Positions 9,401-16,891 of a DNA stretch of 35,029 nt are shown one piece after another. A program made the position numbers and the translations under genes. The notes beneath the pieces were generated by a model. That model saw only the letters and a program-made list of their open reading frames with translations. It was not told the DNA's origin and made no database searches. Position 1 is the stretch's first letter; the number at the start of each line of letters is the position of its first letter. Source of the stretch: an uncultured Oscillospiraceae bacterium (lineage in GTDB: Bacteria; Bacillota; Clostridia; Oscillospirales; Oscillospiraceae); NCBI GenBank assembly GCA_900758315.1, contig CAAERF010000605.1:1-35029 (forward strand), read 5' to 3'.

Positions 9401-9497
9401 TGTCGCTACAAAACTTGTCATTGGTTTTTCCCGTTATAATATAATGGCCGTTGATACAAAGCTCTCGATCAAAGTAAGAGTTGTTTTTACTAAGCAT
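6444..9497 (-). CDS. Multi-domain AAA+ ATPase with tandem CbxX/CfxQ modules; upstream part of a frame-broken giant gene
   Basis: Numbered from the ATG at 9497 (GGAGA upstream), which I prefer over an in-frame start at 9545. Residues 1-90 are an unassigned domain, followed by an Arg/Pro/Gln-rich linker. Residues 130-300 look like a degenerate ATPase fold. The first active AAA+ has Walker A GSAGTGKT (367-374) and Walker B VLFIDEA (426-432); the second has GPPGTGKT (636-643) and VFFLDEA (692-698). The third is degenerate: GPSGCGRHT (926-934) lacks the Walker lysine, and the Walker B region reads LVIEYPSS. After VIEYPSSLLP the frame turns into an Arg/Gly-rich tail ending at 6444, while the other frame continues the fold (EPDTFG, then VEALGEI). 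One surplus C in the CCC at 6510-6512 explains this. Restored, the protein has four AAA+ modules and a C-terminal trypsin-like protease. It follows the 515-aa coiled-coil gene by 48 bases. Confidence 0.88.
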   Translation of the reverse strand: MLSKNNSYFDRELCINGHYIITGKTNDKFCSDTLELTDVLPALHCYLRYDQDFDAVFFLDTENMLFCLDEQSFDILTGAHRSQAQPAASAPSGRQRVSAKGPMGGRRRRRAQPEPQQEPRQDLARPLNLGRMTLNAAWQQVSAVMRRSGYRCALIVCNANVMQGGEETLLELSSFYSTNHCVVIYLFRETNRSNIQEWATFARNVILPRLTTADPTANRVISLRTPNSLEVRNLLNRLRFDDQMRVPVRAGDILSLGEILAASCSRKNWGLVNLLNRLVCHAMAHPGVELSLDTWREFTEEQNYRSPMEELEAMVGQEHVKAKLRSRYAHQARQDGTRTEPVAASRFAPLPVANRRLGHMLNIRLKGSAGTGKTNIARLMGRFYYDLGLLPQGQLVECSGADLVSGYVGHTAEQMQQYVQEAMGGVLFIDEAYSLMDNQHGQEAINQLVNDMSAYEGQFAVVIAGYPRQIDELMRTNEGLASRFPIANEYVLEDYSPEQMQAIFSKMAAEDPEQVTFSPSLEERMDDLFHAWVGGKTQRWGNAREAQNLLGEMKNLCSLREAAENVRHAGIQLTEADIPQRLQHCLAHRSRNLDEAMRKIDSMIGLGGVKRFLRELAQRIRLGEGDRAPGNFIFSGPPGTGKTTVARQLGELLGLLEVLKRRTNNVTECRAPDLLNGPVQLNEAVDSARGGVFFLDEAHQLAESERGRSIIRALVPLVEDPEIHADTCFICAGYAVGMRDFLAADEGMDRRFPLANRIRFSDYTAEELVQILERMARDQGQIPTEPYLERSRLALEKYMERRPSNFGNGGFIRDTFLPDSITARTRRLNLAITGSVDAVPTPEQVAGLTETQRKELTAEDLPEDFVRFAGPVGRKPPARQDALSRIEALLGKEEIVIFARARVSDGAEQEFYDAEAPAGLHYAITGPSGCGRHTAARALAALWKDQGLLERDDIVYAGKGDLEAGYVGQTAGKTRNVIERAVGGTLVIEYPSSLLPRTRHLRRGGPGRDQCGHERPL

Positions 9498-9545
9498 ACT
9501 ATCTCTCCATCCCCAGCGGAAACAGCGGGCAGACGGCAGTTCCAA

Positions 9546-11093
9546 TCAGCTGACGGCGGTCTGGGGTCCTGGCTTGGAGACCTGCGTGTGGACCGGGCTG
9601 GGAACGGTCACCGGTTCCCGGTCCCACCGGGCGCGGTCCGTCTGTTCTCTGCGCTCCGAGGGCTTGTCCTCATAGCCCTGAACGGTGCGCACCGGCTCCT
9701 GGCAGAAGTCCAGCTCGGCCAGGGCCTGCAAGGCCTCATAGGCAATCCGGTCTCCCTCCTGCCGGTTGTTGGTGCCATAGTCCAGAATATCGGACTCCAA
9801 GCGGTTGCCCAGCCCTCCGTTCTCGTCCAGCTCGGGGATCTGGGTGACCACCATCTCAAAGCCGGTATCAGGGTTTTTCAGATGAATGCGATGGGCACCG
9901 CGCTGGTCATCTCCCTGATAGCCATCGGACTGGATGGCAAGTGCCAGGGCGTCCCACATATGATCCACCACATCCTGGGCGATATCCGCCCGGTCCTGGC
10001 CGGCGTAGAAGGCGATGGTTGCAAACTCAGACGCCTCCAGTATCTCGTGGGCGACCTGTACGCCCGCCTGCCGGATTCCGTCCAGGTCGGCGAGCGTGTG
10101 TCTGTCGGACTGCTCCAGCAGCTGGCGCAGGGCGGCGATCCGGGCATCCAGAGTGGAGAGATCGCCGTTGCTCCAGTGATTCACATCCACCTCCAGCGGC
10201 TGGCCGTCATTGTCCAGCTGAAGGTGGCTGCTGGCCACCCGCTGGGCCTCGGCCGTGTTCAGGGCCTGCTGAGCCGCCTGATAGTGGGCCTGCCAGACCC
10301 GCTCTGCCCGGACCAGGTCCTCGTGGAGCCGCAGTGCCTCTTCTACTGCCGCCCGGTCATTCTGCCGGGCCACAGAGGCGTTTGTGGGCAGGTCGCCGGC
10401 AGCGTCCACAATATCCTGGTCCGCCTGACGCAGGAGCGCACGGGTTGCCGCCAGCCGTCCGGGCAGAAGCAGCTCCGTCCGGAAACTGTTGGCGGAGTCG
10501 TCGTTGAGCAGGCGCGCAGTGTCCGCGTACTCCCGGGCCATCTCCAGGAGCGCCGCGTCAGAGTGGACCATAATGCCCAGCTGACGGGCGGTCTCTTCCA
10601 GCTCCCGCTCCACCTGGTTCATCCGGCTGCTCACGGAGCCGATCTCCTGCTCCAGCGAGGACACCGCCGTGATAAGGGCCTGTTCCATGCGCCGGTTGCT
10701 CTCATCAATCATCCGGATCGTATCCGCCTGATTCCGGGCCAGTCCCTGCTGGAATTCCCGGTTCAGCGCATCCAGCTCCTGCTGGTTCCGGGCCGCCATC
10801 TCCTGAAGGGCCTCATTGGTATTCCGGATGGTCGCCTGGAGTTGCGCGCGCAGCTGTTGGCGCTCTTTGCTGGCCGCGGCGTTTTGATTGCTGACGGTCC
10901 GGTTCAGACTGTCGATGGTATCATTCAGTTGATTGATCCGATCCTGCTGCTGCATAAACGCATCTGTGCTTCTGGCCAGCGCTTCCATGGCCCGGTTGGA
11001 TCCGGCCAGAGTAGCGGCGCTGTTGGCCTGCCGGCGCAGACGGGCCAGCTCGTCTACCGATATTCTCGTATAACTGGTTTTTCTTCCGCTCAT
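9546..11093 (-). CDS. Long coiled-coil protein of unknown function
   Basis: A 515-aa protein I cannot assign to a named family. Residues 15-165 are predicted coiled coil by eye (Gln/Asn/Glu/Arg-rich heptads, e.g. INQLNDTIDSLNRTV), and a second helical Glu/Arg/Ala-rich stretch spans about 215-310. Residues 330-460 look globular (HEILEASEFATIAFYAGQDR, later HRIHLKNPDTGFEMVVTQIP). The last 50 residues are charged and probably disordered. There is no signal peptide or membrane segment. AAGGAGG lies 9 bases before the ATG at 11093. It sits between the radical SAM gene (16-base gap) and the giant AAA+ gene. A scaffold or substrate-adaptor role for the AAA+ protein is only an inference from position. 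Confidence 0.8.
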   Translation of the reverse strand: MSGRKTSYTRISVDELARLRRQANSAATLAGSNRAMEALARSTDAFMQQQDRINQLNDTIDSLNRTVSNQNAAASKERQQLRAQLQATIRNTNEALQEMAARNQQELDALNREFQQGLARNQADTIRMIDESNRRMEQALITAVSSLEQEIGSVSSRMNQVERELEETARQLGIMVHSDAALLEMAREYADTARLLNDDSANSFRTELLLPGRLAATRALLRQADQDIVDAAGDLPTNASVARQNDRAAVEEALRLHEDLVRAERVWQAHYQAAQQALNTAEAQRVASSHLQLDNDGQPLEVDVNHWSNGDLSTLDARIAALRQLLEQSDRHTLADLDGIRQAGVQVAHEILEASEFATIAFYAGQDRADIAQDVVDHMWDALALAIQSDGYQGDDQRGAHRIHLKNPDTGFEMVVTQIPELDENGGLGNRLESDILDYGTNNRQEGDRIAYEALQALAELDFCQEPVRTVQGYEDKPSERREQTDRARWDREPVTVPSPVHTQVSKPGPQTAVS

Positions 11094-11108
11094 CGATAGC
11101 GTCCTCCT

Positions 11109-11660
11109 TCAAATCTCATAGGTGCCGGAAGCGCCCGGCAATCCCACCTCATGGATCTCCGACCCATGGCGGAATATCTCCTGTTTTCTGGGTTGGGTAT
11201 CGTAGTCCGCCGCCAGGTCCCGATAGGTATCCGTCAGCGGAATCACCCGCTGGTTGGACGAGCCGCGCAGCCCCCTGTGATCGTCCAGGGCCTGGACATA
11301 CGCGCCGTCGATCAGGAGATCGATCTCCGCCAGGAGCGCCGCCCCTTCGGACAGGGACTGCAATTCCTCGTACTGGTACCCAGTGTAGACGATCACTCCC
11401 ATAGGGCGAATCTTTCGCACGGCTTTCACCAGCTCTGTCAGCGCCGGCGCCTGAAGGAAGGGCTCGCCTCCGCTGATGGTCAGGCCGTCCGCGCCGGAGA
11501 GGGCGATCTCCCAGGCCAGCGCATCAGTGGAAATGACCTTTCCATCCTCCATTCTGTGGGTTCCCGCCGCCACACAGCCGGGACAGTTTCTGTGGCAGCC
11601 CTGGGTCCAGAGCACATAGCGAGTACCCGGCCCCAGGACATGCACTGCCGGTTCCTTCAT
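11109..11660 (-). CDS. NrdG/PflA-like radical SAM activating protein (4Fe-4S single cluster)
   Basis: A radical SAM protein of the anaerobic ribonucleotide reductase activase type. The cluster motif is C-x3-C-x2-C (CHRNCPGC, preceded by GPGTRYVLWTQG), followed by the SAM-binding GGEPF motif and an NrdG-like end (LIDGAYVQALDD, LRGSSNQRVI). At 183 aa it is the usual NrdG size. No glycyl-radical enzyme is present in the window, so its partner may be within this operon. The first ATG in frame (11660) has no ribosome binding site. An AGGAGG just after the upstream stop is spaced 8 bases from an in-frame ACG at 11681, which would add AQIYYH; family members usually have such residues, so translation may start at this ACG (or at an ATG lost by one base). 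The gap to the upstream gene is then only 15 bases. Confidence 0.88.
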   Translation of the reverse strand: MKEPAVHVLGPGTRYVLWTQGCHRNCPGCVAAGTHRMEDGKVISTDALAWEIALSGADGLTISGGEPFLQAPALTELVKAVRKIRPMGVIVYTGYQYEELQSLSEGAALLAEIDLLIDGAYVQALDDHRGLRGSSNQRVIPLTDTYRDLAADYDTQPRKQEIFRHGSEIHEVGLPGASGTYEI

Positions 11661-11696
11661 GTGGTAATAAATCTGAGCCGTGCCGATCCCCTCCTC

Positions 11697-12932
11697 TCAG
11701 CGGCGGGCGCGCTTGTTCAGTGCCTCCTGGTCCAGACGCACTGCTCCGGCGCACTTCTGTATGATCGCATCCAGGGACCGCAGCCGTTCTTCCACCTCGG
11801 ACCGCAGCTGCCGCACCTGGCTGATCCTGCCCGGATCCAGGGTTTTACGCAGTTCCTCTCTCTCCGGCTGGTCCACAGCGGCAATCATCGCTTCTAGCGG
11901 GTTGATATCCGCCTCCAGCCAGTCCCGGTATCGCTGCCGGAGTTCCAGACAGTCTGTCAACCGCGCTTGCAGCGTCTCCGCAGTCTCACGAATCCCGGCC
12001 AGCGCCTCCTCATGGCCTTGCACGGCCTGTTGCAGATCGCTCATGGAGCGCTCCACAAGTTCCAGCACGTTGGTTGTCAGGGTTTGACGCTCCGCATCGT
12101 AGTGGACAAACTGTTCCCTCAGATCGTTCAGACGGTCGCTAAGCACCGTAACCGCCTGCTGATTCTCCTCGACTAGGGGGCTCAGCCGGTCAATCTCCTG
12201 CTGCATCTCCGTCTGCTTCTCCGGACTGCACTCCACTTGGGCCGCCCGGATCCGTTCCAGCAGCCCCTGTTTTTCCTCGTAGGTACGAAGCAGCTCTTTG
12301 TTGCCCTCGGGCAGGCCCGCAATGTCCTCCTGGGTCTGACGGATCTGCTCCGTCAGACGGACATGCTCCTCTTCCAGTTCCCGTAGCGTCTTGCTGTTCT
12401 CAGCGAACTGCTGGGCCAGCGCCTGATTCGCCTGCTGCTGGGCATCGATCTTATCCTGAGAACAGGCCTCCATCATTTTTTGCAGGGTGTGCAGGGCCTC
12501 CTCCGCGTCGCGCAAGTCCGCCTGGGCTTTTTCCAGCTGACTGCGGTCCGCGGCCATTTTCTTCTCTATCTTTTTCAGGTCCCGGCTGGTCTGGGTCAGC
12601 TCGGCCCGAAGTTGATCCGCTTCCTCCCGGCTTCTCCGAAGGCTTTCCAGCCTGTCTTCGTGGGCGGAAGCGTGGACGGCATCCTGAAAACGGCTGGCCG
12701 CTCCCTGGAAAAACTTCTCCACCTCTCCGCCCATGCGGAGAAACTGAGCGTACAGCGCGTCAAAGCTTCCCTGGTCCATCTGGCTGATCATGGCCGTGCT
12801 GTCGGCCGCCTTCAGCAGAGCACAGCAGGCAGAGGTCACGGAAAGACTCAACTCCGGACCGTCCTGTCCTTCCAGACTGCCCGCCTGTGCTGTCAGCTGA
12901 CGGCTCAGGCGTTTTTTCTCTCTGTCGTTCAT
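11697..12932 (-). CDS. Coiled-coil protein of unknown function
   Basis: A 411-aa mostly helical protein. About residues 75-320 are continuous coiled coil rich in Glu, Gln, Arg and Leu (e.g. LRRSREEADQLRAELTQTS, LRELEEEHVRLTEQIRQTQ), with a possible short second segment to the C-terminus. There is no ATP-binding motif, so it is not an SMC protein despite the resemblance. The ATG at 12932 has GGGAGG 7 bases upstream and lies 16 bases after the upstream stop; an in-frame ATG at 12971 would overlap the previous gene and lacks a site. It is probably a structural or tethering subunit of the operon's machine. Residues 1-70 (EGQDGPELSLSVTSACCALL) are more globular and unassigned. Confidence 0.8.
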   Translation of the reverse strand: MNDREKKRLSRQLTAQAGSLEGQDGPELSLSVTSACCALLKAADSTAMISQMDQGSFDALYAQFLRMGGEVEKFFQGAASRFQDAVHASAHEDRLESLRRSREEADQLRAELTQTSRDLKKIEKKMAADRSQLEKAQADLRDAEEALHTLQKMMEACSQDKIDAQQQANQALAQQFAENSKTLRELEEEHVRLTEQIRQTQEDIAGLPEGNKELLRTYEEKQGLLERIRAAQVECSPEKQTEMQQEIDRLSPLVEENQQAVTVLSDRLNDLREQFVHYDAERQTLTTNVLELVERSMSDLQQAVQGHEEALAGIRETAETLQARLTDCLELRQRYRDWLEADINPLEAMIAAVDQPEREELRKTLDPGRISQVRQLRSEVEERLRSLDAIIQKCAGAVRLDQEALNKRARR

Positions 12933-12948
12933 GTCTTTCCTCCCTTTT

Positions 12949-13917
12949 TCAGCACTCGGGCACAATCTCATAGACCCGGGTGGGTGTGAGGGTCCGGCGA
13001 ATCAGAATCACCAGCCTGTTGTCCCGCATCTGGCAGGCCGCTTCGATCAAGTCCCCATCCATCGGACCGATGTCATAGGGCAGTTTCGCGCTCCAGGTTT
13101 TCCCGCCGATCTGGAACCGCAGCTGATCGCCAGCGGACACAAAGACCGGTTGGCTGTAGACAGGCTGCTCCAGAGTGGATGTCAGCTGCTGACTGGCGGC
13201 AAGCCGGATCGGCTCGACACCCAGCCCCTGGTCATCCACACATTCCATCAGGACGTCCATCCCAACGGTTCTGGACTGTTCATAGATACGCTGGCCCCGG
13301 CTCACAAGCTCGCCGGGATGCTCGTCCTGGCCCAGCGCCACAAACCGCCTGTCCGGCAGAAAGGGATCAAAGGTCAGCTGAGACCGCAGTGTGTACTGGA
13401 CCGGCGCACAGGCGGCCAGGCTGCCTACCGCCAGAATCCGCAGGTCATCCTCGAACAGCCCCAGCTGCTCCAAGCGCTCTAAACCGCGCTCCAGCAGAGA
13501 ACACAGGGTATCCCGCGCCGGCGCAAAGCTCTGATCCAGCTGGCTGCACAGAAGCACCTGGTCTCCGCCCAGCAGAGACAAGGCTTCCCGATCCAGCTGT
13601 CCATCGGCCCGGTAGTAGTTCCACATGTGCTCGTTGGCGGATTGGATCACTTCTGGTGAGGGCTGCCGGGACAGCCTCTCTGTCAGCTGGCATTCCTCCC
13701 GCAGCTGTCGCAGCCACATCTCAGTCAGTCCTCCCTCCACAGGAAGAGAGACCGAATCCAAAAGGGCAATGCTTCCATTGTCCTCACAGCGGCAGAATCC
13801 AAGTCCGCACTGGTCCAGATCCACCACCAGCTCATGCACCGGGAAGGCCACACCATCCGCTTTCATATGGTATGTAAAATCATACAGGGTTGCGGCCTCA
13901 TAGACTGCGTCTTTCAT
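12949..13917 (-). CDS. Protein resembling a shrunken Hsp70/actin-fold ATPase domain
   Basis: A 322-aa protein with no clear family by direct recognition. Three stretches recall Hsp70: VVDLDQCGLGFC (31-42) is placed like the phosphate-1 strand-loop but has lost the Gly-Thr/Asn signature; the helix at 133-152 followed by LRILAVGSLAACAPVQYTL (159-177) matches the adenosine motif (I-V-L-x-GG-x-S-x-M-P-x-VQ) of the operon's Hsp70s; and the C-terminal 75 residues are beta-rich (QLRFQIGGKTWSAKLP) like a substrate-binding beta domain. The central phosphate-2 segment is missing, so ATP hydrolysis looks unlikely. This reading is inference and needs structure prediction. AGGAGG lies 12 bases before the ATG, and the gap to the preceding stop is 4 bases. 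Confidence 0.75.
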   Translation of the reverse strand: MKDAVYEAATLYDFTYHMKADGVAFPVHELVVDLDQCGLGFCRCEDNGSIALLDSVSLPVEGGLTEMWLRQLREECQLTERLSRQPSPEVIQSANEHMWNYYRADGQLDREALSLLGGDQVLLCSQLDQSFAPARDTLCSLLERGLERLEQLGLFEDDLRILAVGSLAACAPVQYTLRSQLTFDPFLPDRRFVALGQDEHPGELVSRGQRIYEQSRTVGMDVLMECVDDQGLGVEPIRLAASQQLTSTLEQPVYSQPVFVSAGDQLRFQIGGKTWSAKLPYDIGPMDGDLIEAACQMRDNRLVILIRRTLTPTRVYEIVPEC

Positions 13918-13921
13918 CGGC

Positions 13922-14698
13922 TCAATACACCTCCTGTGCCTTCAGCCTCACAGTGGCCCGAATCACCGGCTCTCCTTCCTCCAGATCGCCGCTGGTCTGG
14001 CGCATCACGCCTGGAACCTCGCAGCGGGAGACCACCATACCATCAGGATCCTCGACAGTGCTGTCAAAGGGGATGTGGAGCACATCGTCATATGGCTCGC
14101 CCGCTTCTGGCACAAACACATACAGCCCCAGCTTGTTAATGGCCTTCTCAAATTTTTTCAGGAAAGTCGTCAGAGACAGATTCAGCTGTTTCAGCGTCTC
14201 AACCGTCTCCGGGTGATATTCCTGCGGACTGTCCGCCTCTCTCGCCACGATCTCCCGGGTCAGGAGCTGATCCTGGGTCAGAATGCGGTAAAGCTGCACA
14301 TAGCAGTCCGCGATGGCGCGAAACTCCCGGGGATACAGAGCCACCTGCCAGTTGCGCAGCTTCATGTCCAACTCTGTCTGCATCCGCTTCATTTCCTCGA
14401 CGGTTTCTTCCAGCTTATTCCGCCAGGTCACTTTGAGTTCATTGGTCGTCCGGCACATATCATCTTTCATGTTATTGAGGCTTTCAATCGCCCGTTCCTC
14501 CTGCCGGGCTTCCGCCTCCAGCTGACGGTCCCACTGCGTCCGGAGCTGGCTCTGGTAGCCTCTCAGGTACTGCACGGTCAGCCGTTCGGCGTGTTCTCTC
14601 GCCTGAACTTCTGTCTGGGCGCTCTGGCGTTTCAACTCCGCCTCCCTTTCTGCAACCTCCGACTCCCGGGCCTGGACATGGGCCCATGCGTCAAGCAC
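13922..14698 (-). CDS. Coiled-coil protein with GrpE-like C-terminus (nucleotide exchange factor candidate; 5' end unclear)
   Basis: The last 85 residues resemble GrpE: a helix (LTTFLKKFEKAINKLGLYVF), then GEPYDDVLHIPF (cf. G-x-x-FDP-x-x-HEAV) and a beta-rich end with GEPVIRATVRLK (cf. G-x-VIRPA-x-V-x-V). Upstream is long coiled coil, as in GrpE dimers. It would act as exchange factor for the two neighbouring Hsp70-like proteins. The given start is a GTG at 14698 without a ribosome binding site, and the same frame stays open and clearly coding (heptads LEQAKAQARQILSNAQAEA) back to the previous gene's TAG at 14822. An ATG at 14808 begins METEH in the neighbouring frame and would join this frame if one C were added near 14794. 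The true protein is therefore probably about 295 aa, either frame-broken in this sequence or started at a rare codon. Confidence 0.78.
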   Translation of the reverse strand: MLDAWAHVQARESEVAEREAELKRQSAQTEVQAREHAERLTVQYLRGYQSQLRTQWDRQLEAEARQEERAIESLNNMKDDMCRTTNELKVTWRNKLEETVEEMKRMQTELDMKLRNWQVALYPREFRAIADCYVQLYRILTQDQLLTREIVAREADSPQEYHPETVETLKQLNLSLTTFLKKFEKAINKLGLYVFVPEAGEPYDDVLHIPFDSTVEDPDGMVVSRCEVPGVMRQTSGDLEEGEPVIRATVRLKAQEVY

Positions 14699-14821
14699 TT
14701 TTTGCTTTTCCCGCTCCGCGTCTGTCAGAATCCGATTGGCCTCCGCCTGCGCATTGCTCAGGATCTGCCGGGCCTGTGCCTTCGCCTGTTCCAGTGTTCG
14801 GTCTCCATCACCGGCCGGGAC

Positions 14822-15253
14822 CTAGCGCCGCTTTCCCTCCCAAAGACGGTGCGCCGCAGTCTGGATATTCACTGCCAAACGGATCATATGCTCTGTCGCG
14901 TTCTCCGGAACCAGCTTCATTCCATCGTTCCAGGAGAAAAACTCCTTTCTCACGCTCACAATCCCCTGTACGGAATTGAACACGTGCGGAATGTACCACT
15001 CCCGTTCGGGTTCCGACAGACTCTCCCCATTGCAGTAGTAGCGCTCCAAATCTTGCAGCACACTGAACTCAATCAACGTAGTCCGCATGCCGCGCCCATT
15101 GATCTTCCGCTCAATATATGCGCAGTTCCCTTTTCTCGCATAGTCCTCGCAAATTCCACTCTGCAAATCCTTGAAAAATCTGCGGGGCCGGCCCTTGTAC
15201 TGGCCGGAGCGATACAATTCGTAAACATCCCAGGCAGAGAGACTCTGTGCCAT
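14822..15253 (-). CDS. Unrecognised 143-aa protein of the Hsp70/AAA+ operon
   Basis: I do not recognise the family. The protein is soluble, mixed alpha/beta by eye, with basic and aromatic residues (WDVYELYRSGQYKGRPRRFF near the N-terminus) and a helical C-terminal third (ATEHMIRLAVNIQTAAHRLW). There is no HPD motif, so it is not an ordinary J-domain protein, although its place right after two Hsp70 genes and before the GrpE-like gene is where a J-type co-chaperone might be expected. AAGGAGG lies 10 bases before the ATG, and the gap to the upstream Hsp70 stop is 15 bases. Confidence 0.75.
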   Translation of the reverse strand: MAQSLSAWDVYELYRSGQYKGRPRRFFKDLQSGICEDYARKGNCAYIERKINGRGMRTTLIEFSVLQDLERYYCNGESLSEPEREWYIPHVFNSVQGIVSVRKEFFSWNDGMKLVPENATEHMIRLAVNIQTAAHRLWEGKRR

Positions 15254-15268
15254 GGCTCTGATACCTCC

Positions 15269-16873
15269 TTATTTGTGGTGCGTTTTCTGATCGCCCGCCG
15301 TACTCCTGCGCTGGACACTGCCGTCTTCGGCCCGCAGGTCGACCGTGATATTGTAGTTTTGGTCCACGGTCATGGTCAGGCTGTACTTCCCGCCCTTTGG
15401 CGTATCAAAGGACAGCCAGGCCAGGTTCACACAGTCTGACGGCGACATCCGCTCGGCAGTAGCTGTCAACTCTTTGGGACGGAAGATCCTGCAAATGAGC
15501 CGATTCCCCTGGCTGACACACTCCAAAGCCTTCGTCGTCGCGGGAAGCGGCACCTCCGGCCCCAGCAGGAAGCGAATTTCGCCCTCCAGCTGCTCTGCCA
15601 CCTCCACAAAAATACCATAGCTGTGCCTGGTATAGAGCTGGACCACCGGGTTGGGCGCAACGGGTTCCGGTGTTTCGGGCACGTCCTCCAGCAGGGACAG
15701 TCCCTGTGCATAGCGTGCCGCGCCAAAGGATACCGCTTTGCTGGGACGATAGAGATAGATCGGCAGGGTAGGCTGAATATGCGCCTTCAGGGCCTTCTGG
15801 ACCATGGGCATCTGACTGGCACCGCCGGAGAGCACGATAGCGTCAATGGTTCTGCCCTTTGCTAACTGATATTCCATCATCTTTTGGGTTTTCTCCAGGA
15901 GATACATCAGCATATCCTGGGTCAGTTCCTCGAACCGCTGCCGGGTAATGGTCAACTCCATGTAGGAGCCATCCCGGCGGCTCTGATGCTGGATGACGGC
16001 CTCCTCGCTGCCCGAGAGCTCGTGCTTGGCGTCCACAGCTTCCCGGAGCAGTTCCTCCCGTTCCTGCTCGTTTTGCAGTTGATAGGAGTACTCCTGCCGC
16101 AGTATAGCGGTCAGCTCCTCCAGCAGTCTGGCGTCAAAGTCCTTACCGCCCACATCCGGCAGCCCATCCGTCGCCCAGACGTGGTACGGCTCTCCCACGC
16201 TTCTGGCGGTGACGACGGCGGTATCAAAGGTGCCATGTCCCAAGTCAAAGACCAGCGCGGTAAATTCGTTATCGGCCAGGCGCTGGTCCTCGGGAACCTC
16301 GTGTTGTAGATGATGCAGGTAGTCGATAGCCACTGCCGCCGGTTCCGGAAGACGGCCCACCACCTCCAGAGGGTGTCCATCCAGGGTAACCTCCTCTACG
16401 CTCTTCTGCATCCGGTTGAGTAGCTCCAGACCATTGTCATAGTTATCAAAAGAGGCCGGATAGGTCAAAACCATCCGATAGATTGGCTGCTTTCCCTCCT
16501 GTACCCGCTGAAGATTCCCCAGGCGGATCAGGTCCCGGGCCACCGCTCCGTACACGGCATAGGGCGACACCGGTGCGTCCAGCCCCGGAAGGTCCAGGAG
16601 CTCCTCCCGCAGCCGTGTCTTGACCGCCCGGACTCCCAGAGAGGGCTTTTGACGGATCTTTCGCTGGGCAGAGCCGCTCTTGGGGTCAAATACCAGGATG
16701 GGTTCTCCCGACGGCGGCGTCACGTAGGCCGCTGTGGGCATGCCCGCGTTGGGGTTCAGATCTCTGGTGGGCGGAATCATCTCCCTGGGCACTTCCTCGC
16801 CCGGCGGCAACAGGGAGAGGAAGCCGAAGCCATTGCCGATATCACAGCCATAGGTCTCCAATATCAATGCCAT
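15269..16873 (-). CDS. Hsp70-like ATPase, second copy, divergent
   Basis: A 534-aa Hsp70/DnaK-family protein. The phosphate-1 motif is divergent (CDIGNGFG, 10-17, against the usual GIDLGTTNS). The phosphate-2 motif is DLGHGTFD (210-217, second Gly replaced by His), the PEPAAVAIDYL segment is at 176-186, and the adenosine motif is IVLSGGASQMPMVQ. A beta-rich substrate-binding domain follows, but the alpha-helical lid of DnaK (about 610-640 aa) is absent. ATP binding is probable. AGGAGAGG precedes the ATG at 16873, 18 bases after the stop of the first Hsp70 gene. The N-terminus begins almost directly with the phosphate-1 strand. The two copies are clearly diverged, so they may form a hetero-pair with different duties. 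Confidence 0.9.
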   Translation of the reverse strand: MALILETYGCDIGNGFGFLSLLPPGEEVPREMIPPTRDLNPNAGMPTAAYVTPPSGEPILVFDPKSGSAQRKIRQKPSLGVRAVKTRLREELLDLPGLDAPVSPYAVYGAVARDLIRLGNLQRVQEGKQPIYRMVLTYPASFDNYDNGLELLNRMQKSVEEVTLDGHPLEVVGRLPEPAAVAIDYLHHLQHEVPEDQRLADNEFTALVFDLGHGTFDTAVVTARSVGEPYHVWATDGLPDVGGKDFDARLLEELTAILRQEYSYQLQNEQEREELLREAVDAKHELSGSEEAVIQHQSRRDGSYMELTITRQRFEELTQDMLMYLLEKTQKMMEYQLAKGRTIDAIVLSGGASQMPMVQKALKAHIQPTLPIYLYRPSKAVSFGAARYAQGLSLLEDVPETPEPVAPNPVVQLYTRHSYGIFVEVAEQLEGEIRFLLGPEVPLPATTKALECVSQGNRLICRIFRPKELTATAERMSPSDCVNLAWLSFDTPKGGKYSLTMTVDQNYNITVDLRAEDGSVQRRSTAGDQKTHHK

Positions 16874-16891
16874 ATTTTCCTCTCCTCTCGC

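Noticed and set aside
4427..9497. Type VII secretion (EccA-like CbxX/CfxQ ATPase) as the identity of the operon
   Set aside because: No WXG100 proteins, no FtsK/EssC-type ATPase and no membrane components are present in the operon; the ATPase family resemblance alone is not enough.
8178..11099. A 973-codon open frame on the plus strand opposite the AAA+ and coiled-coil genes
   Set aside because: It lies antisense to two strongly supported genes with recognisable domains, has no ribosome binding site and its translation is His/Gln/Leu-rich without any motif. It is a by-product of high GC.
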